The position numbers and the translations under genes were made by a program. 64,000 nt of DNA from CAVTWD01 sp963738325 (GTDB lineage: Bacteria > Actinomycetota > Acidimicrobiia > Acidimicrobiales > Ilumatobacteraceae): the NCBI GenBank assembly GCA_963738325.1, contig CAVTWD010000011.1:186001-250000 (forward strand). Reading direction: 5' to 3'. The notes under the pieces are model-generated. The model saw only the letters and a list, made by a program, of their open reading frames with translations, was not told the DNA's origin and did not search any database. This document shows, piece by piece, positions 35,892 through 46,460 of this stretch (positions are counted from its first letter, which is position 1; every line of letters begins with the position of its first letter).

Positions 35892-36740
35892 ATGGGCACA
35901 GACGCGGACATCACTCAGGAGCACGAGATTCTGCACATCGCCGAACAGATCGCGCCGACCTGGGAGCGTCGGCGCGCCGAGATCGAGGCCGCCGCGGCAC
36001 CGGTGCGACGTTGGATCGTCCGAGCGCTGGCGCCACGGCCGGGCGAGACGGTGCTCGAACTGGCCGCCGGCATGGGCGACACCGGCTACGAGGTGGCTAG
36101 CGTTCTCGGTGACCACGGTCACCTCATCACGAGCGACTTCTCGCCGGCCATGCTCGACGGGGCGCGCCGGCGCGGCGTCGAGCTCGGCATCACCAACGTG
36201 GAGTACCGCCGACTCGACGCCGAGCACATCGACCTCGACGACGAGTCGGTCGACGCCGTGCTCTGCCGATACGCGTTCATGCTGGTGAACGATCCCGGCT
36301 TGGCGTTCTCGGAGAGCCGCCGCGTGCTGCGGCCCGACGGCCGACTGGTGCTCGCCGTGTGGGGGGCACCGCAACGCAATCCGTTCTTCACCACGATCGT
36401 CGGCGCGCTCGTCGAGCAGGGCCACCTGGCGCCGCCCCCGCCCGACGGACCCGGCGTCTTCGCCCTCGCCGACGCGACACGACTGCGCACGACGCTGCGG
36501 AGCGCCGGGTTCTCGCAGATCGACACCGAGGACGTACCCAGTGGGTTCGCGGTCCCCAGCGTCGACGCGTACGTGGGGCTGGTGGCCGACACCGCGGGGC
36601 CTATCGGTCTGGCGATCCGAGCCCTTGCCGACGACGCTCGGGCCGCCCTTCGACGCCGGTGTGAACCCGCGCTCGAGCAGTTCGCGGTAGGCGCCGGCTA
36701 CCGGATCCCCTCCCTCGCTCTGTGCGCCGTCGCCCGTTAG
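35892..36740 (+). CDS. Class I SAM-dependent methyltransferase
   Basis: 282 residues from ATG 35892, with GGGAGG five bases upstream. The Rossmann motifs are clear: TVLELAAGMGDTGYEVA (motif I), HLITSDFSPAMLDGARRRG (acidic end of strand 2), LDAEHIDLDDESVDAVLCRY and LRPDGRLVLAVWG. This is the UbiE/Methyltransf_11 type. It follows the HD-GYP gene by 66 nt and precedes the FAD oxidoreductase by 58 nt, so the three may be co-expressed. Substrate unknown. Confidence 0.9.
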   Translation: MGTDADITQEHEILHIAEQIAPTWERRRAEIEAAAAPVRRWIVRALAPRPGETVLELAAGMGDTGYEVASVLGDHGHLITSDFSPAMLDGARRRGVELGITNVEYRRLDAEHIDLDDESVDAVLCRYAFMLVNDPGLAFSESRRVLRPDGRLVLAVWGAPQRNPFFTTIVGALVEQGHLAPPPPDGPGVFALADATRLRTTLRSAGFSQIDTEDVPSGFAVPSVDAYVGLVADTAGPIGLAIRALADDARAALRRRCEPALEQFAVGAGYRIPSLALCAVAR

Positions 36741-36798
36741 CCGCCGGCGATCATCGCAACCAGGGCCCGACCGCTGAGAAGCCTGAGAAGGAGGCACC

Positions 36799-38032
36799 AT
36801 GGCCAGCGCCTCGACTGCAAATAGCTACGACGTCATCGTCGTCGGCGGTCGCTGTGCCGGATCACCGACCGCGATGCTGCTGGCCCGCATGGCCTACCGG
36901 GTACTGGTCGTCGACCGGGCTCACTTCCCCTCCGACACCGTATCCACGCACCTTGTTCACCCGCCCGGAGTCGCTGCGCTCGAGCGTTGGGGGCTGCGCG
37001 ACCGACTCGTCGCCACCGGATGCCCTCCGATCACGACCTATTCGTTCGACCTCGGACCATTCGTCATCAAGGGGACCCCGCACGCGGCTGATGGTGTCGG
37101 CGTCGGCTACTGCCCCCGGCGAACCGTTCTCGACAAGCTGCTCCTCGACGCTGCCGTACAGGCCCGAGCGGAGGTACGTGAGGGCTTCATCGTCGACGAA
37201 CTGCTGGTGGACGACGACGAAGTGGTCGGCATCCGCGGGCACGGGCCGACGGGGCCCAGTGTCGACGAACACGCCCGAGTGGTGGTCGGCGCGGACGGCG
37301 CCCATTCCCGAGTCGCCGGCGCCGTCGGCGCCGCCCGCTACCACTCGAAGCCGGTTCTGGCGGTCGCCTACTACTCGTACTGGAGCGGCTTCCCCGTCCG
37401 CGACGCCCAATGGGTCCTTCGGCCCGGCCACGGCTGCGGCGCGCTTCCCCACCAACGACGATCTCACGATGGTGCTGGCCGCCTGGCCCCATGCCCAGTT
37501 CCACGCGGTCAAGCAGGACATCGACGGCAACTATCACCGGGCGATCGCCGGGGTGTTCGGCGACCGCCTCGCCGGTGCCAGGCGGGAGGAGCGAATCAGG
37601 GGCGGCGGCGTTCCGAACCACTTCCGCATCCCGTACGGGCCGGGCTGGGTCCTCGTGGGCGACGCGGGATATGTCAAGGACCCCGTCACCGCGGAGGGCA
37701 TCACCGACGCGTTCCACGATGCCGAGCTCTGCGCCACGGCGATCGATACGGCACTGAGCGGCGATCAGAGCCACGCCTACGCGATGGCCGCGTACCGTCG
37801 TCAGCGCGCCGCACGAGTCGGCCCGCTGTACGACTTCACGACCCGGCTCGCCACCCTCGAGCCGCCCCCGCCTGCGCTGCAACAACTTCTCGGCCGCATC
37901 GCCGGCAACCAGGCGGCCATGGACGAGTTCGCGAGCCTCTTCGCTGGGACTATGGCGCCCGACGTGTTCTTCGAGGCGAGCCACGCCGAAGCGCTCGTCG
38001 AGCAGCACGCCGAGGCGTCGCCGCGGCGTTGA
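36799..38032 (+). pseudogene. FAD-dependent oxidoreductase (hydroxylase/reductase type), one frameshift
   Basis: ATG 36799 lies four bases after GGAGG. The N-terminal FAD-binding loop is YDVIVVGGRCAGSPTAML; later CPRRTVLDKLLLDAA and VVGADGAHSRVAGAVG fit the aromatic hydroxylase/geranylgeranyl-reductase superfamily. Near 37437 (CACGGCTGCGGCGCGC) the frame shifts. It resumes FPTNDDLTMVLAAWPHAQF and the second FAD motif LVGDAGYVKDPVTAEGITDA to the stop at 38030. Joined length is about 410 residues, normal. May be intact if the indel is an assembly error. Confidence 0.82.
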
Positions 38033-38078
38033 ACCGGGATGCTGGCACTCCCTGGGTGAGACACCTTGCCTCGGCCGG

Positions 38079-41000
38079 TCAGCCGATGACGAGCGCCTGG
38101 CACCGCGCCACGTCCAGGGGCTGCGCGGCCGTGTCGAAGCCCCGGGCCGCGGCCAGGAAGTGGTCTCGCGCCCCGTGCCGGTCACCACGGGCAAGGGCGA
38201 GGTGAGCTCGGACCTCTTCGACGGTCGCGTCCCAGGCGGGAAGCTGCATCACCACACAGGCCAGCGTCGCGGTTGTGTCTGCGTAGGTCGAGGCGCGTTC
38301 GAGGTCACCGGCGCGCGCCAAGGCGATGGCGGCGGGGGCGGTGTAGGTGATCCGGCAGCCCGGGCACGTCTCGAAGGGTCCGCGGATGGCCTGCTCGGCG
38401 TCGTCGACAAGGGTCATTGCCGTGTCGGGGTCGGGTGCGGCGCTGACCGCGGTGCCGTAGATGCGATCGAGCAGGTGGAACTGGACGCCGGACTCTTGGG
38501 CGACGGCGAGGGCGTCGTCGAGTAGCTGGTGGGCGGCAGCGTGTCGTCCGTCGTGGAGCGCGACCTCGGCCCGGCGCTGCAACGTGAGCGCTTCGCCGGT
38601 GGGAGCGGCGATTGCGTGGTGAAGTTCGCCCGCGCACGCCAGGTCGCGCTCCGCGTCCGCGAGACGGCCCGCGAGAAGCTCGGCTTCGCCCCGGAGCGTC
38701 AAGGCGAAGGCGCGCCCGTGGGCGGCACCGAGACGCTCCGCTTCGGCTGCCAGTGAGTCGGCGTAAGCGATGACGTCGTCGTAGGGCGCGGCGCCGTACA
38801 ACAGCCGCTGCGTCACGCACAGCTGTCCGTCGAAGACGGCGACCGCGAGCTCGGGCAGCGTGGACGTGTCCCGTAGATCGAGCCGGAGGCTTTGGCGTAG
38901 CTCACCGCGGCGTGCGCGGCCAAGGCCTGGGCCCACGAAGCGGCTACGACCGCGGCGGGGTCGCCCAGCTCCAGCGCAAGTCGCCGGCTCTCGGCCGCGT
39001 CACTCGATGCCAGCTGAGGATCGACGAACCCGACGGCAGCGAGCCCGCTGCGGGTCAGGGCGCGGGCGAGCCGACCCTCGGGGGACACCGGAGCGGTGTT
39101 GGCGACCGTTCGCCGTGCGCCCTCGAAATCGCCCAGCTTGAGTTGGGCCAGCGCCTCTTTGGCGCGGATGTCACCTCGCCGGTCAACAGTGGCGGCAGCC
39201 GCCGCTGCGGCGTAGGCGGCCGGGGCGCCGCCCCTGCCGAGCGCGTCAAGTGCGTCGGCGCGCAGGCACAGCGCACCGGCATCATCGGGGACGTGAGAGA
39301 GAAGCAGGTCCAACTGGGTGAGCGCGTCGCCGAAGGCGCCCAGTCGCATCGCGTGCCGGGCCGCAGCGAGCAACCAGTCAACCGCCGCGTCGGCACGCTC
39401 ACCGTCGAGCCAGTGCGCGGCGATCCGTGACGGCGCGGCTCCCGCCCGCTCGAGCCGGCGGGCTGTGTCCCGGTGGACAGCGACACGCTGGTGCGGCGGG
39501 AGGCGGTCGACCAGGGCTTGCCGTACGAGCTCGTGGCGGAACCGATAGCGGCCAGCACTGACGACGAGCACTCCGGCTGCGAGCGCCTCGTCGAGGAGTG
39601 CGCCGGCTTCCTCGTCTGTCAGACCGGTGATGGCGGCGACCTCGGTGGTGTCGAGCTCGTCACCGGCCAGAGCCAGACGGCCCAGCATGGTCGCGTGGGG
39701 CTCGGCAAGGTCGACGAAGCGGGTCACGGCGAGGTCAGCAACACCGGTGATGGCGGCCGGCGACCCGCGGCCGACTCGCCGGGCCATCTCGACGAGTAGA
39801 AACGGATTGCCACCGGCGAGCCGCACGACTGCCTCCACGTCGCCGTCGTCGGGTGAGCCGGGTGCTGCTGCAGCGACCAGGACGGCCGCCTCGTCGTCGG
39901 GCAATGCATCGAGGTCGATCGTCGCGAGGCGTCCGCCGCGCTGGAGTGAGGCGACCCGTGGCCCGAGCGTCTGGGGCGGCGACGGCCGGTCGCGCTGCGC
40001 CAACACGACCCGCAGACGCTCGACGCGGAGGGCAGCGAGGTCGACCAGCACATCGATCGTCGCCTCGTCGGCGAGCTCCGCGTCGTCGAGGATGAGGGCC
40101 GTCCCGGCCGGCCGGTCCACGGCGTCGACCACCCGGCGGAGCGCGCCCACGATGTGGTGGCGTGTGAGTGAGCCCACTCGCGGCTCGTCGCTGGCGACGA
40201 GCGGCGTGAGCTGGGACAGGACGGTCTGCGTGACGCCGCCGACACGGCCGAGCAACCCGCGCTCGGATGTCGCCAACCTCTCGAGCAGGGCCCCGACCGG
40301 CGCGTAAGGACCCGTTCCGGCGGTGGCCGAGGTCTCGGCCGCCAGCCAGCCGTGCCCGGCGGCGAGGTTCGCGATCTGCCGGCACAGCGAAGACTTGCCG
40401 ATGCCAGCGGGACCTCGCACGACCACCAGCGACGTCGGCGACCCGATCGCCAGCACCGCGGCCATGCGGGCCAACTCCATTTGGCGTCCCACGAACGCGG
40501 GGTCGGGCACGCCGAGCCCGCCGACGCATTCCTCGTACAACGCGTCGGTGGCCGGGTCGGGCAGCACTCCCAGGTCGCGGAGCAGGGCAGTGCGCAGCCG
40601 GCTGTACCACCGCACGGCGGCGTGGCGGTTGCCGGTAGTGATCGCGGCGCGCATCAGCTGACGGTAGGCGGGTTCGTCGGTCGGTTCGAGCTCGACGAGC
40701 CGCTCCCATCGCCCCCCCTTGCGCAGGACGTCGAGGTAGCCGGCGTGCACCCGCTGGCGTAGCGGCTCGGTCCAGTCTTCGTAGCGCGACTCGGGCAGCA
40801 GGTCACCGCCGTACAGTGCGGCCGCCGTGGACCAGGCGTCGGGCGCGTCGCTCAGCTGCGCCGTTCTCACCGCCTGCAGGAAGTCCCCCACGTCGGTGCG
40901 GATGACGCGACCGGGGAACAGCGCGACTTGCCCGCGCCGCAGTACCACCGCATCGTCGGCGCCGAGGCAATGGCGGGCGTGGAACGCGGCCTTGCGGAGG

Positions 41001-41242
41001 TTGGCCGCGCCGGCCTCGACGTCCAACCGAGGCCAAAGCTCCTCGATCACCTGGTCGCGGGCGAGCGTGAAGCCGTCTGCCAGCGCGAGCAGCTGGACGA
41101 GCTGAGCCGCCCGCTTCGACGGCCACGCGGCGGCGTCCACCACGTGACCACCCACCGCCACCTCGAAGCGTCCCAGCATCCGGAGATCGATCACCGGGCC
41201 GTCCGGGGGCTCGCCCGTCGACCGGAATTCTTGCGTCGCCAC
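38079..41242 (-). pseudogene. AfsR-like BTAD/NTPase transcriptional regulator 1, one late frameshift
   Basis: From GTG 41242. Residues ~18-110 are an OmpR-type winged helix (LRMLGRFEVAVGGHVVDAAA ... DQVIEELWP). Residues ~110-240 are a BTAD TPR domain. Residues ~250-560 are a STAND-type NTPase with Walker A GPAGIGKSS and LILDDAELAD. The rest is TPR-like. The frame breaks at about 38890 (after AALAAHAAVSYAKA) and continues in a second frame (LRLDLRDTSTLPELAVAVFD) to 38079, giving about 1050 residues. Such proteins switch on neighbouring secondary-metabolism or transport genes. Confidence 0.82.
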
Positions 41243-41275
41243 GATGATGCCACCCGCGACGAGCGCACGTCACCT

Positions 41276-41665
41276 TCAGGCGGGTGCTGGCGTGTCGACC
41301 GGCCGGCCTTGCTCGACCCAGGCCTTGAAGCCGCCGTCGAGGTGAGCCACGTCGCGGTAGCCGAGCTGCTGAAGTGTCTTCGCCGCGAGTGCCGAGCGTG
41401 ATCCGGCCGCGGAGTAGACGATCACCCGGCGGGCCGGGTCGAAGCCATCCAGGTGGTACGTCGTCGACGGGTCGGCGTGAAACTCCAGCATCCCTCGCGG
41501 CGCGCAGACGGCGCCCGGAATGATCCCAGCGGCGGTCTCGGCCGGCTCGCGCAGGTCGACGAGCAGCACGTCACCATGGGCCACCTCGTCAGCGAGGTCA
41601 TCGGGGGTCAAGTTCTCGATCCCCGCCTTGGCTTCCGCCACCATCTCCTTCGCGCTTGCCATCAT
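41276..41665 (-). CDS. Rhodanese-like protein with Cys-to-Ser at the active site
   Basis: 129 residues, 34 bp upstream of BTAD regulator 1 on the same strand. A single rhodanese domain: VLLVDLREPAETAAGIIPGA, then RRVIVYSAAGSRSALAAKTL and HLDGGFKAWVEQGRP. The residue that carries the persulfide in sulfurtransferases (normally C in VYCxxGxRS) is S85. Sulfur transfer is therefore unlikely, and a sensing or scaffold role is more plausible. Start at ATG 41665 or 41662; GGAGGAACATG is a good ribosome site. Confidence 0.88.
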   Translation of the reverse strand: MMASAKEMVAEAKAGIENLTPDDLADEVAHGDVLLVDLREPAETAAGIIPGAVCAPRGMLEFHADPSTTYHLDGFDPARRVIVYSAAGSRSALAAKTLQQLGYRDVAHLDGGFKAWVEQGRPVDTPAPA

Positions 41666-41774
41666 GTTCCTCCTTCACTGTCGACGTGGCATCAGTGTGC
41701 GCGCCGTGTTGTTCCCAAAACGTTCCTCCGGTTCCGGGACCGGTGGCGGTGCCCGGCTCGCCTCGTCCGCTCGC

Positions 41775-42128
41775 TCAGAGGACCTGTGTGGTCGGGCCGT
41801 CGAACAGCCGGGGAGCGTTCCCCTTGGTGGTCACCGGGCTCGCCGGGTCGGGATGGAGCAGCAGGACCACGTCCGCGACGTCGAGCGTGGATTCCTGCAC
41901 GTCGTAGACGTGGCAGATCGAGCGGGACAGCTTCCCGGCACGGAACGCGTCCATCGACGATCGGCTGTCCCAGACGTAGATGCCGCCGTGCTGACCGTCG
42001 GCGAAGTGGAGGTAGTACTTCTGTTCGAGCCCTGGCACGGCCAGGTATTCGGGGATACAGGCCGCGAACAGTTCGTGAACGCGCTCGTCATCGAGCCGCG
42101 ACGTGAACCGGACAATGTGGATGATCAT
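41775..42128 (-). CDS. YdhR/ABM-fold small protein
   Basis: 117 residues from ATG 42128 behind GGAGGAG. IIHIVRFTSRLDDERVHELF, PGLEQKYYLHFADGQHGGIY and VWDSRSSMDAFRAGKLSRSI follow the putative mono-oxygenase YdhR pattern (ferredoxin-like dimeric barrel). No cofactor residues are certain. Divergent from BTAD regulator 2 with a 105-bp shared upstream region. Could modify or sense an aromatic compound; not established. Confidence 0.72.
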   Translation of the reverse strand: MIIHIVRFTSRLDDERVHELFAACIPEYLAVPGLEQKYYLHFADGQHGGIYVWDSRSSMDAFRAGKLSRSICHVYDVQESTLDVADVVLLLHPDPASPVTTKGNAPRLFDGPTTQVL

Positions 42129-42233
42129 GAGTCGCTCCTCCCATGAAGCTCAGTCGAGGAGAGCGTGCGCCGGGCACCTGGAGGGACGCTGGAGGGACGG
42201 TCGAGCCGATCGGGCGGGGCGACGGTAGAGTCG

Positions 42234-44976
42234 ATGGCGGTGGAGTTCAGGATCTTGGGTCCACTCCAGGTGCGTTCCTCGGACGGCGCCGAGGTCGTCG
42301 TGACGGCGCCGAAGGCGCGGGAGCTGCTGGCCTTCTTCGTCGTCCACCGCCGCACCACCGTGAGCGTCGACCGGATCGTCGACGCCCTGTGGGCGGCCAA
42401 ACCGCCGGCCACCGCGGCAAACCTGGTCCACGGCTATGTCCGCGACCTCCGCCACGCGCTCGGGGCGTCCGCCATCCGCACCGTCGAGGGCGGCTACCGA
42501 CTCGACGCCACCAGCGACGTGGACGCCGAGCGCTTCGCCGAGCTCGTCGCCCACGGCCACTACGAGGAGGCACTGCGGCTGTGGCGGGGCCCCGCACTGG
42601 GCGAGCACGCCGATGAGCCCTGGGCGGTCGGCACCGCCGCCCGGCTGGAGGAGGAGCGTTCCGACGCCTTGGAGCACCGCATGTCCGCCGATCTCGGGTC
42701 CGGGCGCTCCGCCGCCGTGATCGGCGAGCTGCGGGAAGTCCTCACGCACGCCCGCCGCTCCGTGAGCGGCTGCACGCGCTTCTCGTCCGGGCCCTGTACG
42801 AGAGCGGCCGACAGGTCGACGCGCTCCGCGCTTGCGTCGAGGCGCGAAACACGCTCATCGATGAGGCTGGGGTCGAACCAGGGACCGAGCTGCGCGAGCT
42901 CGAAGCGGCCATCCTGCGGCACGACCCAAGCCTCCGCCCACCGGTCTACGACGCAGCTCCTCGGCTGCCGGCCGCAGCCATGCCGCTGCTCGGCCGAGTG
43001 GTGGAGCTCGCCGCCGCGACCGAGCTGCTCGGAACGGCCCGGCTGGTGACGATCGCAGGGCCCGGCGGGGTCGGAAAGACGTGCCTCGCGCTCGAGGTGG
43101 CCCGCGCCTTGCACCGCAACGGCGACGGCGTGTGGCTCGCCGAGCTCGCCTCGGCGAGCTCGGCCGAGCAGGTCACGTCAGCGCTCGCAGCGGCGGTCCG
43201 GCTCGCCCGGCCCCCAGGAGCGACTCGAAGCTTCATCGTTGACTATGCGAGCCAACACCGCGGCTTGTTGCTCGTGGACAACTGTGAACACGTGGTCGAC
43301 GAGATCGCCGCGTTCGCGTCGGTGGTCCTGTCGTCTTGTGAGCAGCTGCGCGTCCTCGTCACCAGCCGAGCGACACTGAACGTCAGCGGCGAGCACGTTC
43401 TGAGGTTGGGCGGGTTGGAGGGCGATGCCGCGAGCGAACTCCTCGTCACCCGAGCTCGGGCGGCCAACCGGCTGGTAGCTCTGGACCCAGCTGTCGTTCG
43501 GCGGGTCACCGAGCGATTGGAGGGGCTCCCCCTCGCCATCGAGCTCGCCGCGGCGCGCACGGCGTCGCTGACCCTCGAACAGATCGATGATGCCCTCGGC
43601 CGCCTTCCGCTCGACCTCCTGTCCGGCGATCGTCGCGCATCGCACGCACGCCATCGGACGATCCGAGCCGTCATCGGCTGGAGCTATGACCTGCTCAGCG
43701 AACGGGACCAGACCGCACTCGGCGAGCTCGCCGTCTTCACGAGCCCGTTCACGATCGAGGCGGCCCGTTCGCTCGTCGGTGACGATGCACTTGATGTCGT
43801 GGATCGCCTCGTCTGCCGCTCCCTGCTCATGCGCGCCTCCGATCTCGCCGGTGAGGCCACCTATCGGATGCTCGAAGTCCTCCGACAGTTCGCTCGCGAC
43901 GGATCACCTCCCCTGATGGTCGCGAAGGCAAGAAACCGACACCTCCAGCACCACGTCGAGTTGGCCCGATCCATGGCCGACGGACTGCGCACGGCCGCCG
44001 CGCCGAGATGGGCCGCGATCGGACGTGCCCACGTCACCGATCTGCGCGTCGCCGCGGAAAACGCGCTGGCGCAACGCTCGTCGGCCGCCGGACAGCTTGT
44101 GGTCGACCTGTACTGGCCCTGGTTCCTCGACGGACGTCTGACCGAGCTTCGAGCCTGGAGCGAGCAAGCAAGGCACCTCACCAGCGACCCACGGGCGTAC
44201 GCCCGACTGGACCGCGTGATCGCGTCCACCTCGGTCGCGCAGGGGGACGTGCTGCGGGCCGAGCAAGCCGCCCGCCGCCAGCTCGATGCCGGCCGCCGGC
44301 TCGGCGACGAACTACTGATCGCCCTGGCGCACAACCTGCTCGGCATGGCGGCCTGGGCGCGCCGCGATCCCTCGGCCGACCATCACCACAGCGAAGCGCG
44401 CCAGCACGCGCTGCACGCCGGCGAGCCATGGTCGCTGGTCCTCATCACCGCGCTGGCCGGACACGCGGCGCACCTCGTCGGCGACCACGACCGTGGGGAC
44501 GTCCTGCTCGGCGGGGCCACACGCCTGGGAGAACAGCTCGGGGAACCCATGGTCCTGGGCTGCGCCCTCGACTACGAGGCCCACGCTGCGTACGCCGCCG
44601 ATCGGCCGGAGGCAAACGTCCTGTACGAGCGAGCGCTGAGCGAATACCGAACGATCGGCTACCAGGAAGGCGTGGCGTCGGCGGCGACGCTCGGAGCCAC
44701 CATCGCTGTTCTGGCCGGCCGACGAGACGACGCCGACGCGCTACTGCGCGAAGCGCTCGATGTCTGTGAACGCCTCGGACACCTCGGTGGCCAAGCCACC
44801 GTCTACGAGGCCACCGCCCTACTGCAGCACGAACGCGGCGACTACGAGGCGGCCAGCCCGCACTCGCGACAAGCGCGCAGCTCCGCCGTCAGAGCAGCAC
44901 CTTCACGCCGCCGGAACTCGCGGACAAGATCCATCGACTCTACGCGCCACGCAACGCGCGAAGGAGGTACGAATGA
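42234..44976 (+). pseudogene. AfsR-like BTAD/NB-ARC regulator 2, two frameshifts
   Basis: ATG 42234 (MAVEFRILGPLQVRSSDGAE) begins a winged helix (VSVDRIVDALWAAKPPATAA) and BTAD domain. The frame shifts near 42757 (LREVLTHA, then PLRERLHALLVRALYESGRQ). The NTPase domain starts about 42980 (MPLLGRVVELAAATELLG) with Walker A GPGGVGKTC and LLLVDNCEHVV, then a TPR-like C-terminal half. A second shift near 44885 gives the tail STFTPPELADKIHRLYAPRN ending at a TGA (44974-44976) that overlaps the cupin start. About 910 residues if joined. Confidence 0.82.
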
Positions 44977-45362
44977 CAGCCCAGAAGCGGATAACGCGCA
45001 TCACCGCCTCCGAGCGACACCAAGGTGACCCGACACCAGGCATGGTGCGAGAGCGGGCCATCGAAGTGGACGGCATGTGGGCTGGTCTGGTGCGGACCGA
45101 ACCGCACATGACCTCGGGATGGCACCACCACGGCGACCACGACACCGCGGTGTTCGTGATCCAAGGCGGCCTCCGGATGGAGTTCGGCATCGACGGTCGC
45201 GAGGCCCTCGAAGCCGGCCCGGGTGACTTCCTCCACGTACCCAGAGGCGTCATCCACCGCGAGAGCAACCCCGTTGACCACGAGAGCCAAGTCGTTGTGG
45301 TCCGCTCCGGCACGGGACCGCCCACAATCAACGTCGACGGACCCCTACACACCCCGCACTGA
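44973..45362 (+). CDS. Single-domain cupin
   Basis: 129 residues from ATG 44973, behind GGAGG and in an ATGA overlap with BTAD regulator 2. Cupin motif 1 is GWHHHGDHDTAVFVIQGGLR with three histidines and motif 2 is PGDFLHVPRGVIHRESNP, enough to bind one metal ion. Small cupins of this sort act as isomerases, dioxygenases or ligand sensors. Translational coupling to the regulator suggests that it works in the same response. Confidence 0.88.
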   Translation: MTAQKRITRITASERHQGDPTPGMVRERAIEVDGMWAGLVRTEPHMTSGWHHHGDHDTAVFVIQGGLRMEFGIDGREALEAGPGDFLHVPRGVIHRESNPVDHESQVVVVRSGTGPPTINVDGPLHTPH

Positions 45363-45400
45363 CCTCCCGCTCGTCACCGGGCCACCGACATGAGGACCAC

Positions 45401-45429
45401 TGAGACGACGTGCCTCCCCCGGTCGTCTC
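45401..45429. promoter_or_regulatory. Perfect 8-bp inverted repeat (operator-like)
   Basis: GAGACGAC (45402-45409) and GTCGTCTC (45422-45429) separated by 12 bp, in the intergenic region after the cupin gene. The left arm is the same TGAGACGAC core as at 25894 and 28401. It could be an operator or a weak terminator stem for the cupin operon. Confidence 0.4.
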
Positions 45430-45565
45430 CTTCGTCTACAGGCCGGCAAGAGGGACGAGCCGGCGGAGCGCCGGCCGGGATACCCAGTCCGCGTGCGTCG
45501 AGCGGCGTCGGGAGCGATCATGCATGCAGGGCCTCTGTGAGGAGCATTCCGGTCGGGAGAAGACG

Positions 45566-46170
45566 ATGGCCGAGGTGAGTAGGACTTCGCCGAGCGGGTG
45601 ATGGCGGCGGCGCTTGGCTGGTACGAGATGTTGACGGTGCTGCTGGGCTGGCGGCTCGGCTGTTATGACCGGCTGGCTGAAGGGTCGTGCACGGCCGAGG
45701 AGCTGGCGGTCAAGGCGGCGATCGCACCGCGGTATGCGGCGGAGTGGCTGGAGCAGCAGGCAGCGGCGGGGCTGGTCAGCCTTGTGGAGCCGGGCGAGCG
45801 AGAGACTCGCCGGTACGACCTGGTGTGCGCGTTCGAGACGCTCCACGACATGGGCGACCCGGTCGCGGCATTGTCGGCGTGCCGGTCACTGGTGGCCGAG
45901 GACGGTGTCGTGCTCGTTGCCGACATGGCGGCGGCCGACGAGTTCACGGCGCCCGCCGATGACCTGCAGCGATTCCTGTACGCGTTCAGCGTGTTGCACT
46001 GTCTGCCGGTCGGCCTCGCCGACTCGCCGACGCGAGCTGCGTCGGCCGCCACCGGCACACTCCTCCGACCGCAGGCACTGCGGGAGCTGGCGGCCGCCGC
46101 CGGCTTCGGCAACGTCGACCCGATCGAGATCCCCCACGACAAATGGCGCTTCTGGGTCCTGCGACCGTGA
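45566..46170 (+). pseudogene. SAM methyltransferase with its SAM-binding core deleted
   Basis: The N terminus (MAEVS, one indel near 45580, then AERVMAAALGWYEMLTVLLG) is the winged-helix dimerisation domain of small-molecule methyltransferases (SCTAEELAVKAAIAPRYAAE). At about 45815, GERETRRYDL runs straight into VCAFETLHDMGDPVAALSAC, which belongs after the Rossmann motif I. Roughly 150 residues, including the SAM loop, are missing. The C terminus (DEFTAPADDLQRFLYAFSVL ... HDKWRFWVLRP) is normal. The deletion keeps the frame, but no methyl transfer is expected. Confidence 0.8.
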
Positions 46171-46460
46171 CAGCGACTCGCATCGCGGACGCGTCGGACG
46201 CCCGAGACGTCGGACGGATCCTCGCCGAGTCTGCCGATGACCCGGTGCTCACGTGGGTGCTCCACGAACCCGACCATGATCGCAAGCCCGTCTCCTTCTT
46301 TGTGATTCTCGGACGCGATGCTGGGGACTTCGGTGCTCGCCGTGAGCGCGTGCTGGCAGCAGTTCCGAGCATCATGGCGCTGGCGGGCGTCTTGGTCGGG
46401 GTCGTCCGGTCGCGAGAAGGGCCGGAGCGGCGAACTCGACACGACCGTCGCGATCGGTGA
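46167..46460 (+). pseudogene. GNAT-like acetyltransferase N-terminal fragment
   Basis: GTG 46167 overlaps the stop of the preceding gene. ATRIADASDARDVGRILAES and DPVLTWVLHEPDHDRKPVSF resemble the first 50 residues of GNAT N-acyltransferases. The acetyl-CoA loop (Q/RxxGxG/A) is absent; after about residue 55 the frame runs into sequence antisense to the next gene. Confidence 0.5.
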
